Both the position numbers and the translations under genes were made by a program. This document shows positions 7,171 to 14,786 of a stretch of 22,612 bases of DNA, in pieces. Position 1 is the stretch's first letter. Each line of letters begins with the position of its first letter. Below the pieces are notes generated by a model. It saw nothing but the letters and a program-made list of their open reading frames with translations. It was not told the origin of the DNA and made no database searches. Source of the DNA: Bdellovibrionales bacterium (GTDB taxonomy: Bacteria; Bdellovibrionota; Bdellovibrionia; Bdellovibrionales; UBA1609); NCBI GenBank assembly GCA_027451425.1, contig DAIDJH010000001.1, positions 1-22,612 of the forward strand, in the 5' to 3' direction.

Positions 7171-8397
7171 ATGCATATTTTTCGAATGAATCGGTTAGGT
7201 ACGGGTGTAATGGTCAGCGCGATTTGTTTCGCGCTGATTTCATGCGCGACGGCGCATCCAAAGACTCAACCGCAAAATAATCGGTCGCAAAAACAGTCGG
7301 GGCAAACCAAACAGGCGCGAGCTGAATGGACGGCCGGCATGAAACGGATGGCCGCCACGCTTGAAAGCCTCATGCCTTACGCCTTCAGTCGTGAGGAATT
7401 TTCTAATCCGCGCAATGAACACAAAGTGAATCAGCTCATCCGCTCATTTGCGAAGAATGTAAAAGGGGTGTCTCGTCACGCGGGCGAAAAACTTCTTGGG
7501 GGAGATCCCATCGTCAAGTTTGCCATCGACCGATTGCAGACAAACGCCAACGAAGCAGAGTTGGCGTATCGTGAAGGGCATGTCGAATTCGCGCGCAATG
7601 TTCTACGTGAGAGTATGGGGTTGTGTTTCAGTTGCCATACGGCTTCGGAGTTTGGTCCGCAAAATCATTTTAGCCGAATAAAACTGGCGTCGGACTTTCG
7701 AATTTATCCAACCGAGCGTGCGAATTTTTACGTGGCGACACGGCAATTTAATCGCGCCATTGATGTTCTTGAAAGCGTGTTAAAAACACCTGGGCAGATG
7801 ATGGATAGCCCGCATGAACAACTCCAGGCGCTGCGTAAATATCTGGCCCTCGAAGTGCGGGTGAAAAAGGATCCAGCTCGTGCGGCCTCACTTGTCGAGA
7901 GTTTTTTAACACAGAAAAATTTGCCGTACTTTGTCGCGTCCGATGCCGAAACATGGCTGCGAAGTCTCAGACAATGGCAACACGAAAAACCGAGCGAAAA
8001 TAGTCGCGCGCTTTTTACGATCGCGCGTCGTCTTGTGCAACAGGGGCGTGAGCTTCAGGCGGGCGATAGCTATCAGGGTGGTTATGTCGATTTTTTGCGC
8101 GCATCCGCACTTCTGCATGAAAGCCTGAGGACTTCGAAAAGTCCGATACAAAAAGCGAAAATTTATCAACTCCTCGGCACGAGTTACAGCATACTTGCAA
8201 GCAACGGCATGTGGGACCTACCCGAGTTTTATTTCGAGGCGTGCGTGCGTTCCGCGCCGAAGACGGTCGTCGCAAAAGTTTGCTATCGCGACTTCGAGCG
8301 CGCCGTCGTGCTCGGTTATTCGGGGAGCGCGGGTATTTTTGTTCCAAAAGAAGAGCAGGCGCGTATGAACGAACTTCGCGCTCTTGCTGGCCTATAA
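7171..8397 (+). CDS. Lipoprotein with one c-haem site and a TPR-like C-terminus
   Basis: 408 residues. The N-terminus has a hydrophobic stretch and lipobox LISC (Cys25). Residues ~50-160 are helical and end in CFSCH (152-156). One CxxCH at the end of a helical bundle is the layout of class II cytochromes (cytochrome c'), so I suggest such a domain. Residues ~165-400 are helical and repeat-like (FYVATRQFNRAIDVLESVL, KIYQLLGTSYSILA), resembling TPR/SEL repeats. The start is uncertain: 7171 (AGAG nearby) or the ATG at 7186; neither has a good ribosome site. It is followed after 13 bases by the CBS protein and then by an Fe-S flavoprotein, probably one transcript. A redox or gas-sensing role is inference. 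Confidence 0.82.
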   Translation: MHIFRMNRLGTGVMVSAICFALISCATAHPKTQPQNNRSQKQSGQTKQARAEWTAGMKRMAATLESLMPYAFSREEFSNPRNEHKVNQLIRSFAKNVKGVSRHAGEKLLGGDPIVKFAIDRLQTNANEAELAYREGHVEFARNVLRESMGLCFSCHTASEFGPQNHFSRIKLASDFRIYPTERANFYVATRQFNRAIDVLESVLKTPGQMMDSPHEQLQALRKYLALEVRVKKDPARAASLVESFLTQKNLPYFVASDAETWLRSLRQWQHEKPSENSRALFTIARRLVQQGRELQAGDSYQGGYVDFLRASALLHESLRTSKSPIQKAKIYQLLGTSYSILASNGMWDLPEFYFEACVRSAPKTVVAKVCYRDFERAVVLGYSGSAGIFVPKEEQARMNELRALAGL

Positions 8398-8410
8398 AAT
8401 TACCGACGAA

Positions 8411-8875
8411 ATGAGCTTAACGATGGGTGACTCCTCAATATTGCACTCAAATGAAGGTTTGACCAATCTGCAGCGCCAAGCTGAAGAGAAAAGCATTGCG
8501 GACGTGCCCGTGAGCGAGTTTATGAGTAAAAACCTTCTTTCGGTGCCAGAGGGAACGAAAATATATTCGGCAATTTATATGTTGGTCGCTCACAAGGTGG
8601 GCTCGGCGCCGGTGGTGAATGTGCAAAATAAAATTGTCGGCGTAATTAGCGAGCACGATTTGCTTTTGCAAACAGCAGTCCGCGACGTGGTGTCGGCGAT
8701 TGAATTTCACAAGTCGCCGGTTACGATTGAACTCAACGCGACTCTACGAGATGCCTTGGTATTGTTATACAAGCACAAATTTCGACGAATTCCCGTGACT
8801 GAACGCGGAGTTGTCGTCGGCACCGTGACTCGCATGGATGTGTTGTGTAAATTGATCGGCAAAGATAACAAGTAG
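8411..8875 (+). CDS. CBS-pair domain protein
   Basis: 154 residues from the ATG at 8411. An in-frame TTG at 8384 would overlap the previous gene and is less likely; an ATG at 8423 is also possible. It consists essentially of two CBS motifs: about 34-90 (VSEFMSKNLLSVPEG ... APVVN ... IVGVISEHDLL) and about 97-150 (SPVTIELNATLRDA ... RRIPVTE ... VVGTVTRMDVL). Tandem CBS pairs bind adenosyl ligands and usually regulate partner proteins. No catalytic or transport domain is attached. Its location between the haem/TPR lipoprotein and the glutamate-synthase-like protein suggests cotranscription, but which protein it regulates is unknown. I see no good ribosome site, which fits coupled translation. 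Confidence 0.9.
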   Translation: MSLTMGDSSILHSNEGLTNLQRQAEEKSIADVPVSEFMSKNLLSVPEGTKIYSAIYMLVAHKVGSAPVVNVQNKIVGVISEHDLLLQTAVRDVVSAIEFHKSPVTIELNATLRDALVLLYKHKFRRIPVTERGVVVGTVTRMDVLCKLIGKDNK

Positions 8876-8902
8876 CGAACGTTTGCAACGCTAGGAGAGA
8901 TC

Positions 8903-10483
8903 GTGCGGCGGGAGTTTTGGATCATTGTTTTTCTTATCGTTGTTCTTGAACTGGCTTTCTATAAGTTCTGGCCGTCGGGGCTCTGGTCGCTGATCGCGTT
9001 GGCCCCTGTTGTTTTCATTGGGCTTCGAGATGTTTTTCAAGCGAAGCACGCAATCCGGCGCAACTTTCCGGTCGTCGGGAATTTTCGTTATTTGTTTGAA
9101 ATGATCAGGCCGGAAATCAATCAATATTTCGTAGAGTCCAACTCTGACGGCACGCCATTCAGCCGCGAAGAACGATCGGTTGTATATCAGCGCGCGAAGC
9201 GGGAACTCGACACATTGCCTTTCGGCACGCAAAAAAATGTTTACGATATGGGCTACGAATGGGTGAATCACTCGATCCTCGCGGAGCATGTCGATCCGAA
9301 AAGTTTACGTTTTGCAATCGGCGGGCCGAATTGCCAACAACCGTACAACGCCAGCATTCTCAACATATCAGCGATGAGTTTCGGGGCGCTGTCGACCAAT
9401 GCCGTTCGTGCTCTCAATGGCGGGGCAAAAGACGGCGGGTTCGCACACAATACGGGCGAAGGCGGTCTTGCCCATTATCATCTCGAAAACGGCGGCGATC
9501 TTATTTGGCAAATCGGCACCGGTTACTTTTCGGCGCGCAATCATGATGGGACATTTTCAGAAGCCGAGTTTGCGAAGCGTGCGGTTTTGCCGCAGGTTAA
9601 GATGATCGAACTGAAGGTGTCTCAGGGGGCAAAGCCCGGTCATGGTGGAATTTTGCCGGCGGCCAAAATCACCGAAGAGATCTCGCGCATTCGCGGAGTG
9701 CCGATGGGGCAGGACGTTCTTTCTCCGCCTTCACACTCGGCGTTTTCGACTCCCATCGAGATGATGGAGTTTATTAAACGCTTGCGCGATTTATCGGGCG
9801 GCAAACCGGTTGGGTTTAAATTGTGTATCGGGAAACGGCGCGAGTTCTTGTCGATTTGTAAAGCCATGGAAAAAACCGGCATCACACCCGACTATATCGA
9901 TATTGATGGCGGTGAAGGTGGCACGGGTGCAGCTCCGCTTGAATTTTCGAATCATGTCGGCACGCCTGAAATAGAAGGGTTGATCTTTGCCCACAATGCG
10001 CTCGTTGGGTTTGGTTTGCGCGATCGCGTGCGCGTTTTGACTTCGGGTAAAGTGACCACGGCCTTTGGACTGATCAAGCGTTTGGCGCTGGGTGCCGATG
10101 GTGTCTATGCCGCTCGTGCCTTCATGCTGTCGCTCGGCTGTATTCAAGCCTTGCGCTGCAATTCGAATCATTGTCCGACCGGAGTGGCCACGCAAGATCC
10201 ACGCTTGGTGCAAGGCTTAGTGGTAACAGATAAACGAAAACGGGTGACGGCCTATCACGCTGAAACTTTGAGGTCAGTTGCAGAAGTCATTGGCGCTATG
10301 GGATTAAAAAGTCAGACGGAACTTCGCCCGTGGCATATTTTGCGGCGAGTGAGTCCGCTTGAAATTCGCCATTACGGCGAAATCTTCGAATACGTTGAGC
10401 GTGGGGCGCTGTTAAAATCGCCGCTCCCGAAAAGTTACGCGCGAGCGATGGAGACCGCTCGTGTTGATAGTTTTCGTAGTTAA
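8903..10483 (+). CDS. Membrane-anchored glutamate-synthase-like FMN/Fe-S protein
   Basis: 526 residues, GTG start at 8903 with ribosome site AGGAGAG (8893-8899). One or two hydrophobic helices occupy residues ~5-42, then comes a domain matching the FMN-binding, TIM-barrel synthase domain of GltB. Key blocks: NISAMSFGALS (154-164), HNTGEGG (182-188), QGAKPGHGG (241-249), SPPSHSAFS (274-282), DGGEGGTGAAP (335-345). The 3Fe-4S cysteine pattern C-x5-C-x4-C is intact (Cys413, 419, 424), followed by PTGVATQDP. The glutaminase domain and C-terminal beta-helix of true GltB are absent, and no gltD is nearby. Stand-alone proteins of this type are widespread but their substrate is poorly defined. The membrane anchor and haem-protein neighbour suggest a redox role. 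Confidence 0.93.
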   Translation: MRREFWIIVFLIVVLELAFYKFWPSGLWSLIALAPVVFIGLRDVFQAKHAIRRNFPVVGNFRYLFEMIRPEINQYFVESNSDGTPFSREERSVVYQRAKRELDTLPFGTQKNVYDMGYEWVNHSILAEHVDPKSLRFAIGGPNCQQPYNASILNISAMSFGALSTNAVRALNGGAKDGGFAHNTGEGGLAHYHLENGGDLIWQIGTGYFSARNHDGTFSEAEFAKRAVLPQVKMIELKVSQGAKPGHGGILPAAKITEEISRIRGVPMGQDVLSPPSHSAFSTPIEMMEFIKRLRDLSGGKPVGFKLCIGKRREFLSICKAMEKTGITPDYIDIDGGEGGTGAAPLEFSNHVGTPEIEGLIFAHNALVGFGLRDRVRVLTSGKVTTAFGLIKRLALGADGVYAARAFMLSLGCIQALRCNSNHCPTGVATQDPRLVQGLVVTDKRKRVTAYHAETLRSVAEVIGAMGLKSQTELRPWHILRRVSPLEIRHYGEIFEYVERGALLKSPLPKSYARAMETARVDSFRS

Positions 10484-10500
10484 GCAGTGCCCTTGATGGA

Positions 10501-10522
10501 CGGGCTGAAAAGTTTCAACCCG
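10501..10522. terminator. Hairpin overlapping the OmpA-gene stop codon between convergent genes
   Basis: CGGGCTGAAA (10501-10510) pairs with TTTCAACCCG (10513-10522), a 10-bp dyad with one mismatch and a very small loop (2 bases, or 4 with the terminal pair open). It lies between the GltB-like stop (10483) and includes the TGA of the minus-strand OmpA gene. Only a short CTTTC follows on the plus strand, so terminator function is plausible but weak. Confidence 0.35.
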
Positions 10523-11165
10523 CTTTCGGCACTTTATTTTTGTCTACTGTAATTTGAATTTCAACGCGACGGTTCTGGGCGCGGCCAGAGGCGGTTCGGT
10601 TGCTCGCGATTGGTTCAGCGGAGCCCATTCCGACAACTGAAATTGTATTTCCGGGTACGCCACCTTCCATCAACTCATATTTCACGGATCGAGCCCGCTC
10701 CATCGATAGTCTGCGATTCACGGCTGGAGAACCGGTGCTGTCGGTGTACCCGCGAATGGTGAGAACGTCTTCGGGGTATTTTTTAATCACGTTTGCGAGT
10801 TGAAGGATGCTGTCTTTTGCTTCGGCTTTGAGGCTTGAATGGCCGGAAGAAAATAAAATGTCGCTTTTGAGTTTAGTAATAAGCCCTTGGTCGGTTCGCC
10901 GGGTTTCCGCGATTTGTGCGAGCTCTTGGCGTTGTTTATCCATGCGATGACCAATGAGTGCCCCCATCCCGCCGCCGAGGAGTGCACCGAGTGCCGCGCC
11001 TTCACCGGCATGACCGGATTGGTTGCCGACAATCGCGCCGAGCGCCGCGCCAGCCGCGGCGCCGATACCTGAGCCATATGTTGCATCTTTATTTTGGCTC
11101 GAAGCGCAGCCAGTTAAAATTGCCAAAGCCGCAACCGCCACTACGGATGTTCGTATGCCTTTCAT
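10515..11165 (-). CDS. OmpA-family lipoprotein with glycine zipper
   Basis: 216 residues. GGGGG then AATC precedes the ATG. The signal sequence ends in lipobox LTGC (Cys20). Residues ~30-72 form a glycine-zipper segment (GSGIGAAAGAALGAIVG, GALLGGGMGALIG) that may insert in or multimerise at the outer membrane. After a short linker, residues ~103-208 are an OmpA C-terminal peptidoglycan-binding domain: GYTDSTG with Asp142, LSMERA with Arg157, and the terminal GRAQNRRVEI. The architecture is that of E. coli YiaD-type proteins. It likely tethers outer membrane to peptidoglycan. The start lies 29 bases after the typA stop in the same direction, so it may be cotranscribed with typA. Confidence 0.93.
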   Translation of the reverse strand: MKGIRTSVVAVAALAILTGCASSQNKDATYGSGIGAAAGAALGAIVGNQSGHAGEGAALGALLGGGMGALIGHRMDKQRQELAQIAETRRTDQGLITKLKSDILFSSGHSSLKAEAKDSILQLANVIKKYPEDVLTIRGYTDSTGSPAVNRRLSMERARSVKYELMEGGVPGNTISVVGMGSAEPIASNRTASGRAQNRRVEIQITVDKNKVPKAG

Positions 11166-11194
11166 GATTCCCCCTGGTTGTCATTTGTGTTGCG

Positions 11195-12979
11195 CTATTT
11201 TAATTTCGCCTTACGTATTCTAATACTTTTTGGCGTCACTTCAATGAATTCGTCATCCGAGATCCATTCAAGCGATTGTTCAAGCGTGAGTGGTTTGATC
11301 GGAGTGATCTCCATTTTGTCTTCGCTACCGGACATGCGAAAGTTCGTGAGTTTCTTCTCGCGGACCGCGTTCACGTTGAGTTCGATGCCCTTTGAGGCTT
11401 CGCCGATCACCATTCCTTCATATACGTCAACGCCGGGGCCAATAAACATTCGGCCACGATCGTTGAGGCCATCGAGTGCGTACGGTGTCGTGCGGCCGGT
11501 GCGGTCGGCGACAATCGCGGCTGTATTGCGACCTTTGATGTCACCGCGAAATTCGTCGTAGCCGTCGTACTGCGTGTTGAGTAACCCAGTGCCCCGCGTG
11601 TCGGTTAAAAATTCAGAGCGATAGCCGATGAGCCCGCGAGAGGGGATGCGAAATTGCACGCGCGAACGACCGGACCCCTTCGAGTCCATGGCGATCATGA
11701 TGCCTTTACGCTCACCGAGCTTTTGCGTGACCGTGCCCACGTATTGATCGTCGACGTCCACCACGACTTGCTCCATCGGTTCGAGCAATCGGCCGTTTTC
11801 TTCGCGCATAATCACTTTTGGTTTGCTTACCAGAAACTCGAAACCTTCTCGGCGCATCGTCTCCATCAGCACGCACAATTGCAGCTCACCTCGGCCGACG
11901 ACTTTGAAACGATCCGTGCTCTCGGTTGACTCCACGCGAATGGCCACATTGTGGAGAGTCTCTCTCTCGAGGCGCTCTTTGATGTTGCGAGTGGTGACAA
12001 GTTTACCTTCGCGACCGGCAAATGGGCCGTCGTTCACAATGAAAAGTACAGCCACTGTGGGCTCTTCGACGCGAATTCGTGGGAGTGCCCTGGGTTCTGT
12101 AATCGAGGTGATTGTGTCACCGATATTGATGTCTTCAGCGCCGGCTACAACCGCGATATCGCCGGCGGTTAGCACGCGCGTTTGCGTTTGCTCGCTTAAG
12201 CTGTACGAGAACAAAGCTGGAACTTTAAAAGTGTGTTGCCCGTGCTCGCCGACGAGCAAAACCTCATCGCCGACCTGAATTTTTCCAGACTGTATGCGAC
12301 CAATCGCCAGTCGGCCGACAAACGAACTGTAAGACAGGTTGCTCACGAGTAACTGTAACGAACCGTCCGTATCGGCTTTTGGCGGCGGAATTTTCTCTAA
12401 GATCCAATCGAGCAGAATGGTCAAATCTTGACCTGGCACCGACGGGTCGAGCGTAGCTTTACCTTCGCGTGCGATGGCGTAAACGATTGGAAAATCCGCC
12501 TGCTCGTCAGAAGCATCCAAGTCGATGAATAAATTAAAAACTTCGTTCACGACCTCTTGAATGCGCGCGTCGGGGCGGTCGATTTTATTGATCACCACGA
12601 TCACTTTTAGATTTTGTTCGAGAGCTTTTTTCAAAACAAATCGCGTCTGCGGGAGCGGACCTTCACTTGCGTCCACGAGCAGAAGCGCACCATCCACCAT
12701 GTTTAAAATACGTTCGACTTCACCACCGAAATCCGAGTGGCCGGGCGTATCGACGATGTTCACCTTCACGCCTTTGTAGTTAAAGCTCGCATTTTTCGCT
12801 TGAATGGTAATACCGCGCTCGCGCTCAAGATCCATGGAGTCCATGAATCGCTCCGCCACTTGTTGGTTAGCGCGAAACATCCCGCTTTGGCGTAAAAGAT
12901 GGTCCACCAACGTCGTTTTGCCATGGTCGACGTGGGCGATGATCGCAAGGTTTCTAATATTCGGGTTCGTTTTAATCAT
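11195..12979 (-). CDS. typA: Ribosome-associated GTPase TypA/BipA
   Basis: 594 residues (E. coli TypA 607). It is a translational GTPase of the EF-G/LepA class that binds ribosomes and matters in stress and cold adaptation. G1 is AHVDHGKTT (15-23), a switch region RERGITI (53-59), G3 DTPGH (77-81), and G4 NKID (131-134). Downstream it has the beta-barrel domain, EF-G-like domains and the TypA-specific C-terminus with [17 protein letters not shown] and RKAKLK at the end. The start is ATG at 12979; the nearest purine-rich site (AAAGGATAAG) is unusually far upstream. It is preceded by a well-formed promoter and a leader of about 80 bases with repeats, described separately. The OmpA lipoprotein gene follows. 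Confidence 0.97.
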   Translation of the reverse strand: MIKTNPNIRNLAIIAHVDHGKTTLVDHLLRQSGMFRANQQVAERFMDSMDLERERGITIQAKNASFNYKGVKVNIVDTPGHSDFGGEVERILNMVDGALLLVDASEGPLPQTRFVLKKALEQNLKVIVVINKIDRPDARIQEVVNEVFNLFIDLDASDEQADFPIVYAIAREGKATLDPSVPGQDLTILLDWILEKIPPPKADTDGSLQLLVSNLSYSSFVGRLAIGRIQSGKIQVGDEVLLVGEHGQHTFKVPALFSYSLSEQTQTRVLTAGDIAVVAGAEDINIGDTITSITEPRALPRIRVEEPTVAVLFIVNDGPFAGREGKLVTTRNIKERLERETLHNVAIRVESTESTDRFKVVGRGELQLCVLMETMRREGFEFLVSKPKVIMREENGRLLEPMEQVVVDVDDQYVGTVTQKLGERKGIMIAMDSKGSGRSRVQFRIPSRGLIGYRSEFLTDTRGTGLLNTQYDGYDEFRGDIKGRNTAAIVADRTGRTTPYALDGLNDRGRMFIGPGVDVYEGMVIGEASKGIELNVNAVREKKLTNFRMSGSEDKMEITPIKPLTLEQSLEWISDDEFIEVTPKSIRIRKAKLK

Positions 12980-13018
12980 GGTTGGATTTGCACTTATCCT
13001 TTGGCGGTTGTCTTTAGT

Positions 13019-13058
13019 GCCTATGAGTTATTGTTCATCGGCCTACGAGTTATCGTTC
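13019..13058. repeat. Two tandem 18-bp direct repeats in the typA leader
   Basis: The unit gcctatgagttattgttc (13019-13036) recurs as gcctacgagttatcgttc (13041-13058): 16 of 18 identical, spacing 22 bases, about two DNA helical turns. They sit between the predicted typA transcription start (~13061) and its start codon, so they are in the 5' leader. They could be an operator for a DNA-binding regulator or an RNA element. Confidence 0.8.
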
Positions 13059-13067
13059 GGACCCACG

Positions 13068-13096
13068 ATTATAAGGGATTGAACCGTGGGCGTCTA
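13068..13096 (-). promoter_or_regulatory. typA promoter inside a 6-bp dyad
   Basis: Read on the minus strand, TAGACG (13096-13091, 4/6 to TTGACA) is followed after 17 bases by TATAAT (13073-13068, exact consensus). An inverted repeat CCCACG (13062-13067) / CGTGGG (13085-13090) places one arm against the -35 hexamer and the other just downstream of the -10. Predicted transcription start is near 13061. Confidence 0.65.
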
Positions 13097-13139
13097 GGGC
13101 AAATTATTGGGACCGCCGGCCGCGCCCGCGCGCACGTAT

Positions 13140-13167
13140 GAATCGCTTGCTAGCGCGAAAGCGACTC
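13140..13167 (-). terminator. Hairpin downstream of the nitronate-monooxygenase-like gene
   Basis: On the minus strand GAGTCGCTT pairs with AAGCGATTC (9 pairs including one G-U) around a 10-base loop, starting 19 bases after the stop of the gene at 13187. No U-run follows, so it may protect or end the transcript by another mechanism. Confidence 0.35.
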
Positions 13168-13186
13168 AACGGCCTAAGTGATAAGG

Positions 13187-14128
13187 CTACGTCGCCAGTT
13201 TATCCACAATATCGTGATACTCGCGCGCCATCCGTTCGACGATGTCGCGGCAGGGGGTCACGTCGTGAATCAAACCGACAGTTTGGCCGGCGGACCATAC
13301 GTTTTGCCATGTCGGTCGGCTGGTGGCCGCTGATGCCCCGGTTGAGGCGGCGAGTGAGGCGGTGCGGTCATCGTCATTTTCAAGCGCGCGCACATAGTCA
13401 TTGTTGATGACCGAAGCCGGCGTACCTGAAATTTTCGCGGTCATCACGATATCTTCGGGAGTGGAGCGCAAGATCGCCTGCTTGTACGAATCATCGGCGT
13501 GAGCTTCATGGCTGGCGATAAAACGCGTACCGACGCTCACTGCGCAAGCCCCGAGTGCCAACGCGGCGGCAATACCTTCGCCGCCCGCCACGCCGCCGGC
13601 GAGAACAATCGGGATATCCAATTCCTTTTTCAGCCAAGGTACAAGCACAAACGGCGAAATTGGACCAGCGTGACCGCCGGCGCCCGACGCGACAGCGATG
13701 ACGCCATCGGCACCAAGATCTTGCACCTTTTTTGCATGGGCGAGATTGGTGACGTCGCAGAAAACCTTGGCGCCGTTTTTATGGGCATCGTCGATAACGG
13801 TTTTTGGGTTGCCTAGCGATGTAATGAAAAATTCAACTCCCGCATCGAGGGCATGTTTCAAGTCTTCATTTTGCCGCAAATTACTTTTGTTGACGATGAC
13901 ATTGACGCCGACGGGTCTACGCGTGCGCGATTTGATTTGCTTCAATGCTTCGATATAGGCTTCAATGGGGCGAAAATTAAGTGCGGGGAAGGTGCCAATC
14001 CCTCCCGCTTCAGAGACCGCGACCACCATGTCCACATTTGATACCAGAAACATAGGCGCGCCGATAATAGGGTAAGGAATACCGCCAAATAATTTTGTAA
14101 AATCCGTTGAGATCGGTTTTGGGTTCAT
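13187..14128 (-). CDS. Nitronate monooxygenase-like / NPD-type FMN flavoprotein
   Basis: 313 residues from the ATG at 14128. An in-frame ATG six codons upstream (14146) would overlap the opposite ribosome site of the peroxiredoxin gene and has no ribosome site itself. The fold is an FMN TIM barrel of the nitronate monooxygenase/FabK family: YPIIGAPMFLVS (19-30), EAGGIGTFPA (40-49), SGAGGHAGP (148-156) with His153 at the family's active-site position, LAGGVAGGEGIAAALALGA (176-194), and GTRFIASHEA (200-209). Members oxidise alkyl nitronates or reduce enoyl-ACP; sequence alone does not decide. There is a divergent 33-base gap to the peroxiredoxin gene. Neighbouring control elements belong to typA. 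Confidence 0.88.
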   Translation of the reverse strand: MNPKPISTDFTKLFGGIPYPIIGAPMFLVSNVDMVVAVSEAGGIGTFPALNFRPIEAYIEALKQIKSRTRRPVGVNVIVNKSNLRQNEDLKHALDAGVEFFITSLGNPKTVIDDAHKNGAKVFCDVTNLAHAKKVQDLGADGVIAVASGAGGHAGPISPFVLVPWLKKELDIPIVLAGGVAGGEGIAAALALGACAVSVGTRFIASHEAHADDSYKQAILRSTPEDIVMTAKISGTPASVINNDYVRALENDDDRTASLAASTGASAATSRPTWQNVWSAGQTVGLIHDVTPCRDIVERMAREYHDIVDKLAT

Positions 14129-14161
14129 TGTATGATTGTGGACCATAAGGAGAATTTTGTC

Positions 14162-14725
14162 ATGGCCGCAAAAAAATCCACAAGCAAAAAAACAGCAAAA
14201 AAAATCACCACAAAGAAAGCGACCGCCAAAAAAGCGGTGAAAAAGCCAGCGGCGCAGTCAATGAAGTCCTTCATCGGCGCGCGTGTGCCGGATTTGGTTT
14301 TGCCGGCAACCGGCGGCAGCAACGTGCGCTTGCGTGACCTCATGGGCAAAAAAGTTGTACTGTACTTTTATCCGAAAGATATGACGCCTGGATGCACCAT
14401 TGAAGGCCATGATTTTACAAGGCTTAAGCCGCAATTTGAAGCGGCGAACACGATTGTTTATGGCATTTCGCGCGACTCACTGGATTCCCACGAAAAATTC
14501 AAATCAAAAGAATGCTATGCCATCGATTTATTGTCGGATGCGGATGAAAAAATGTGCAAAGCGTTCGACGTCGTCAAAATGAAAAACATGTACGGTAAGA
14601 AAGTCCGAGGAATTGAACGGAGTACATTTGTCGTAGACGAATCCGGGCAAATTGTTAAAGAGTGGCGAGGGGTGAAGGTCGAAGGTCACGCCGAAGAAGT
14701 ATTGAAATTTGTAGGCGGAAACTGA
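14162..14725 (+). CDS. bcp: Bcp/PrxQ-type peroxiredoxin with lysine-rich N-terminal tail
   Basis: 187 residues from the ATG at 14162, with AAGGAG (14147-14152) nine bases upstream. An earlier in-frame ATG at 14132 precedes that ribosome site and is rejected. Residues 1-33 are a Lys/Ala/Thr-rich tail (MAAKKSTSKKTAKK and onwards) resembling histone H1 C-termini. Residues ~38-187 are a PrxQ thiol peroxidase: FYPKDMTPGCT with peroxidatic Cys78, then YGISRDS and STFVVDE. The resolving Cys at +5 is missing (His83). Cys118, 40 residues on in the SHEKF helix, or Cys132 may substitute, or it may be a 1-Cys enzyme. It reduces hydroperoxides. The tail may bind nucleic acid; that is inference. Three A7-A8 runs lie in the tail codons. 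Confidence 0.93.
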   Translation: MAAKKSTSKKTAKKITTKKATAKKAVKKPAAQSMKSFIGARVPDLVLPATGGSNVRLRDLMGKKVVLYFYPKDMTPGCTIEGHDFTRLKPQFEAANTIVYGISRDSLDSHEKFKSKECYAIDLLSDADEKMCKAFDVVKMKNMYGKKVRGIERSTFVVDESGQIVKEWRGVKVEGHAEEVLKFVGGN

Positions 14726-14763
14726 AAAACGGTACCCGCTAAAATATTATATTGACCGAATCG

Positions 14764-14778
14764 CCAAACGCGGTTTGG
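14764..14778 (+). other. Small hairpin at the phosphatase translation start
   Basis: CCAAAC (14764-14769) and GTTTGG (14773-14778) form a 6-bp stem with a 3-base loop ending 8 bases before the ATG at 14787 and touching the GGATGGGGA purine-rich ribosome-site region. It could modulate ribosome access. This is weak evidence. Confidence 0.25.
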
Positions 14779-14786
14779 ATGGGGAA

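Noticed and set aside
13075..13085. GGTTCAATCC-type T-loop-like sequence on the minus strand upstream of typA, suggesting a tRNA
   Set aside because: No matching acceptor, D or anticodon stems can be formed around it. The bases are better explained as the spacer of the typA promoter and its dyad.
14129..14161. Earlier starts for the NMO-like gene (14146) and peroxiredoxin gene (14132) that would make the two genes overlap
   Set aside because: The peroxiredoxin ribosome site AAGGAG at 14147-14152 marks a start at 14162, and the extra NMO residues carry no family motif or ribosome site.
14764..14786. TTGACC at about 14753 with TTGGAT as a phosphatase promoter
   Set aside because: Spacing is acceptable but the -10 matches only 3/6 and overlaps the ribosome-site region.
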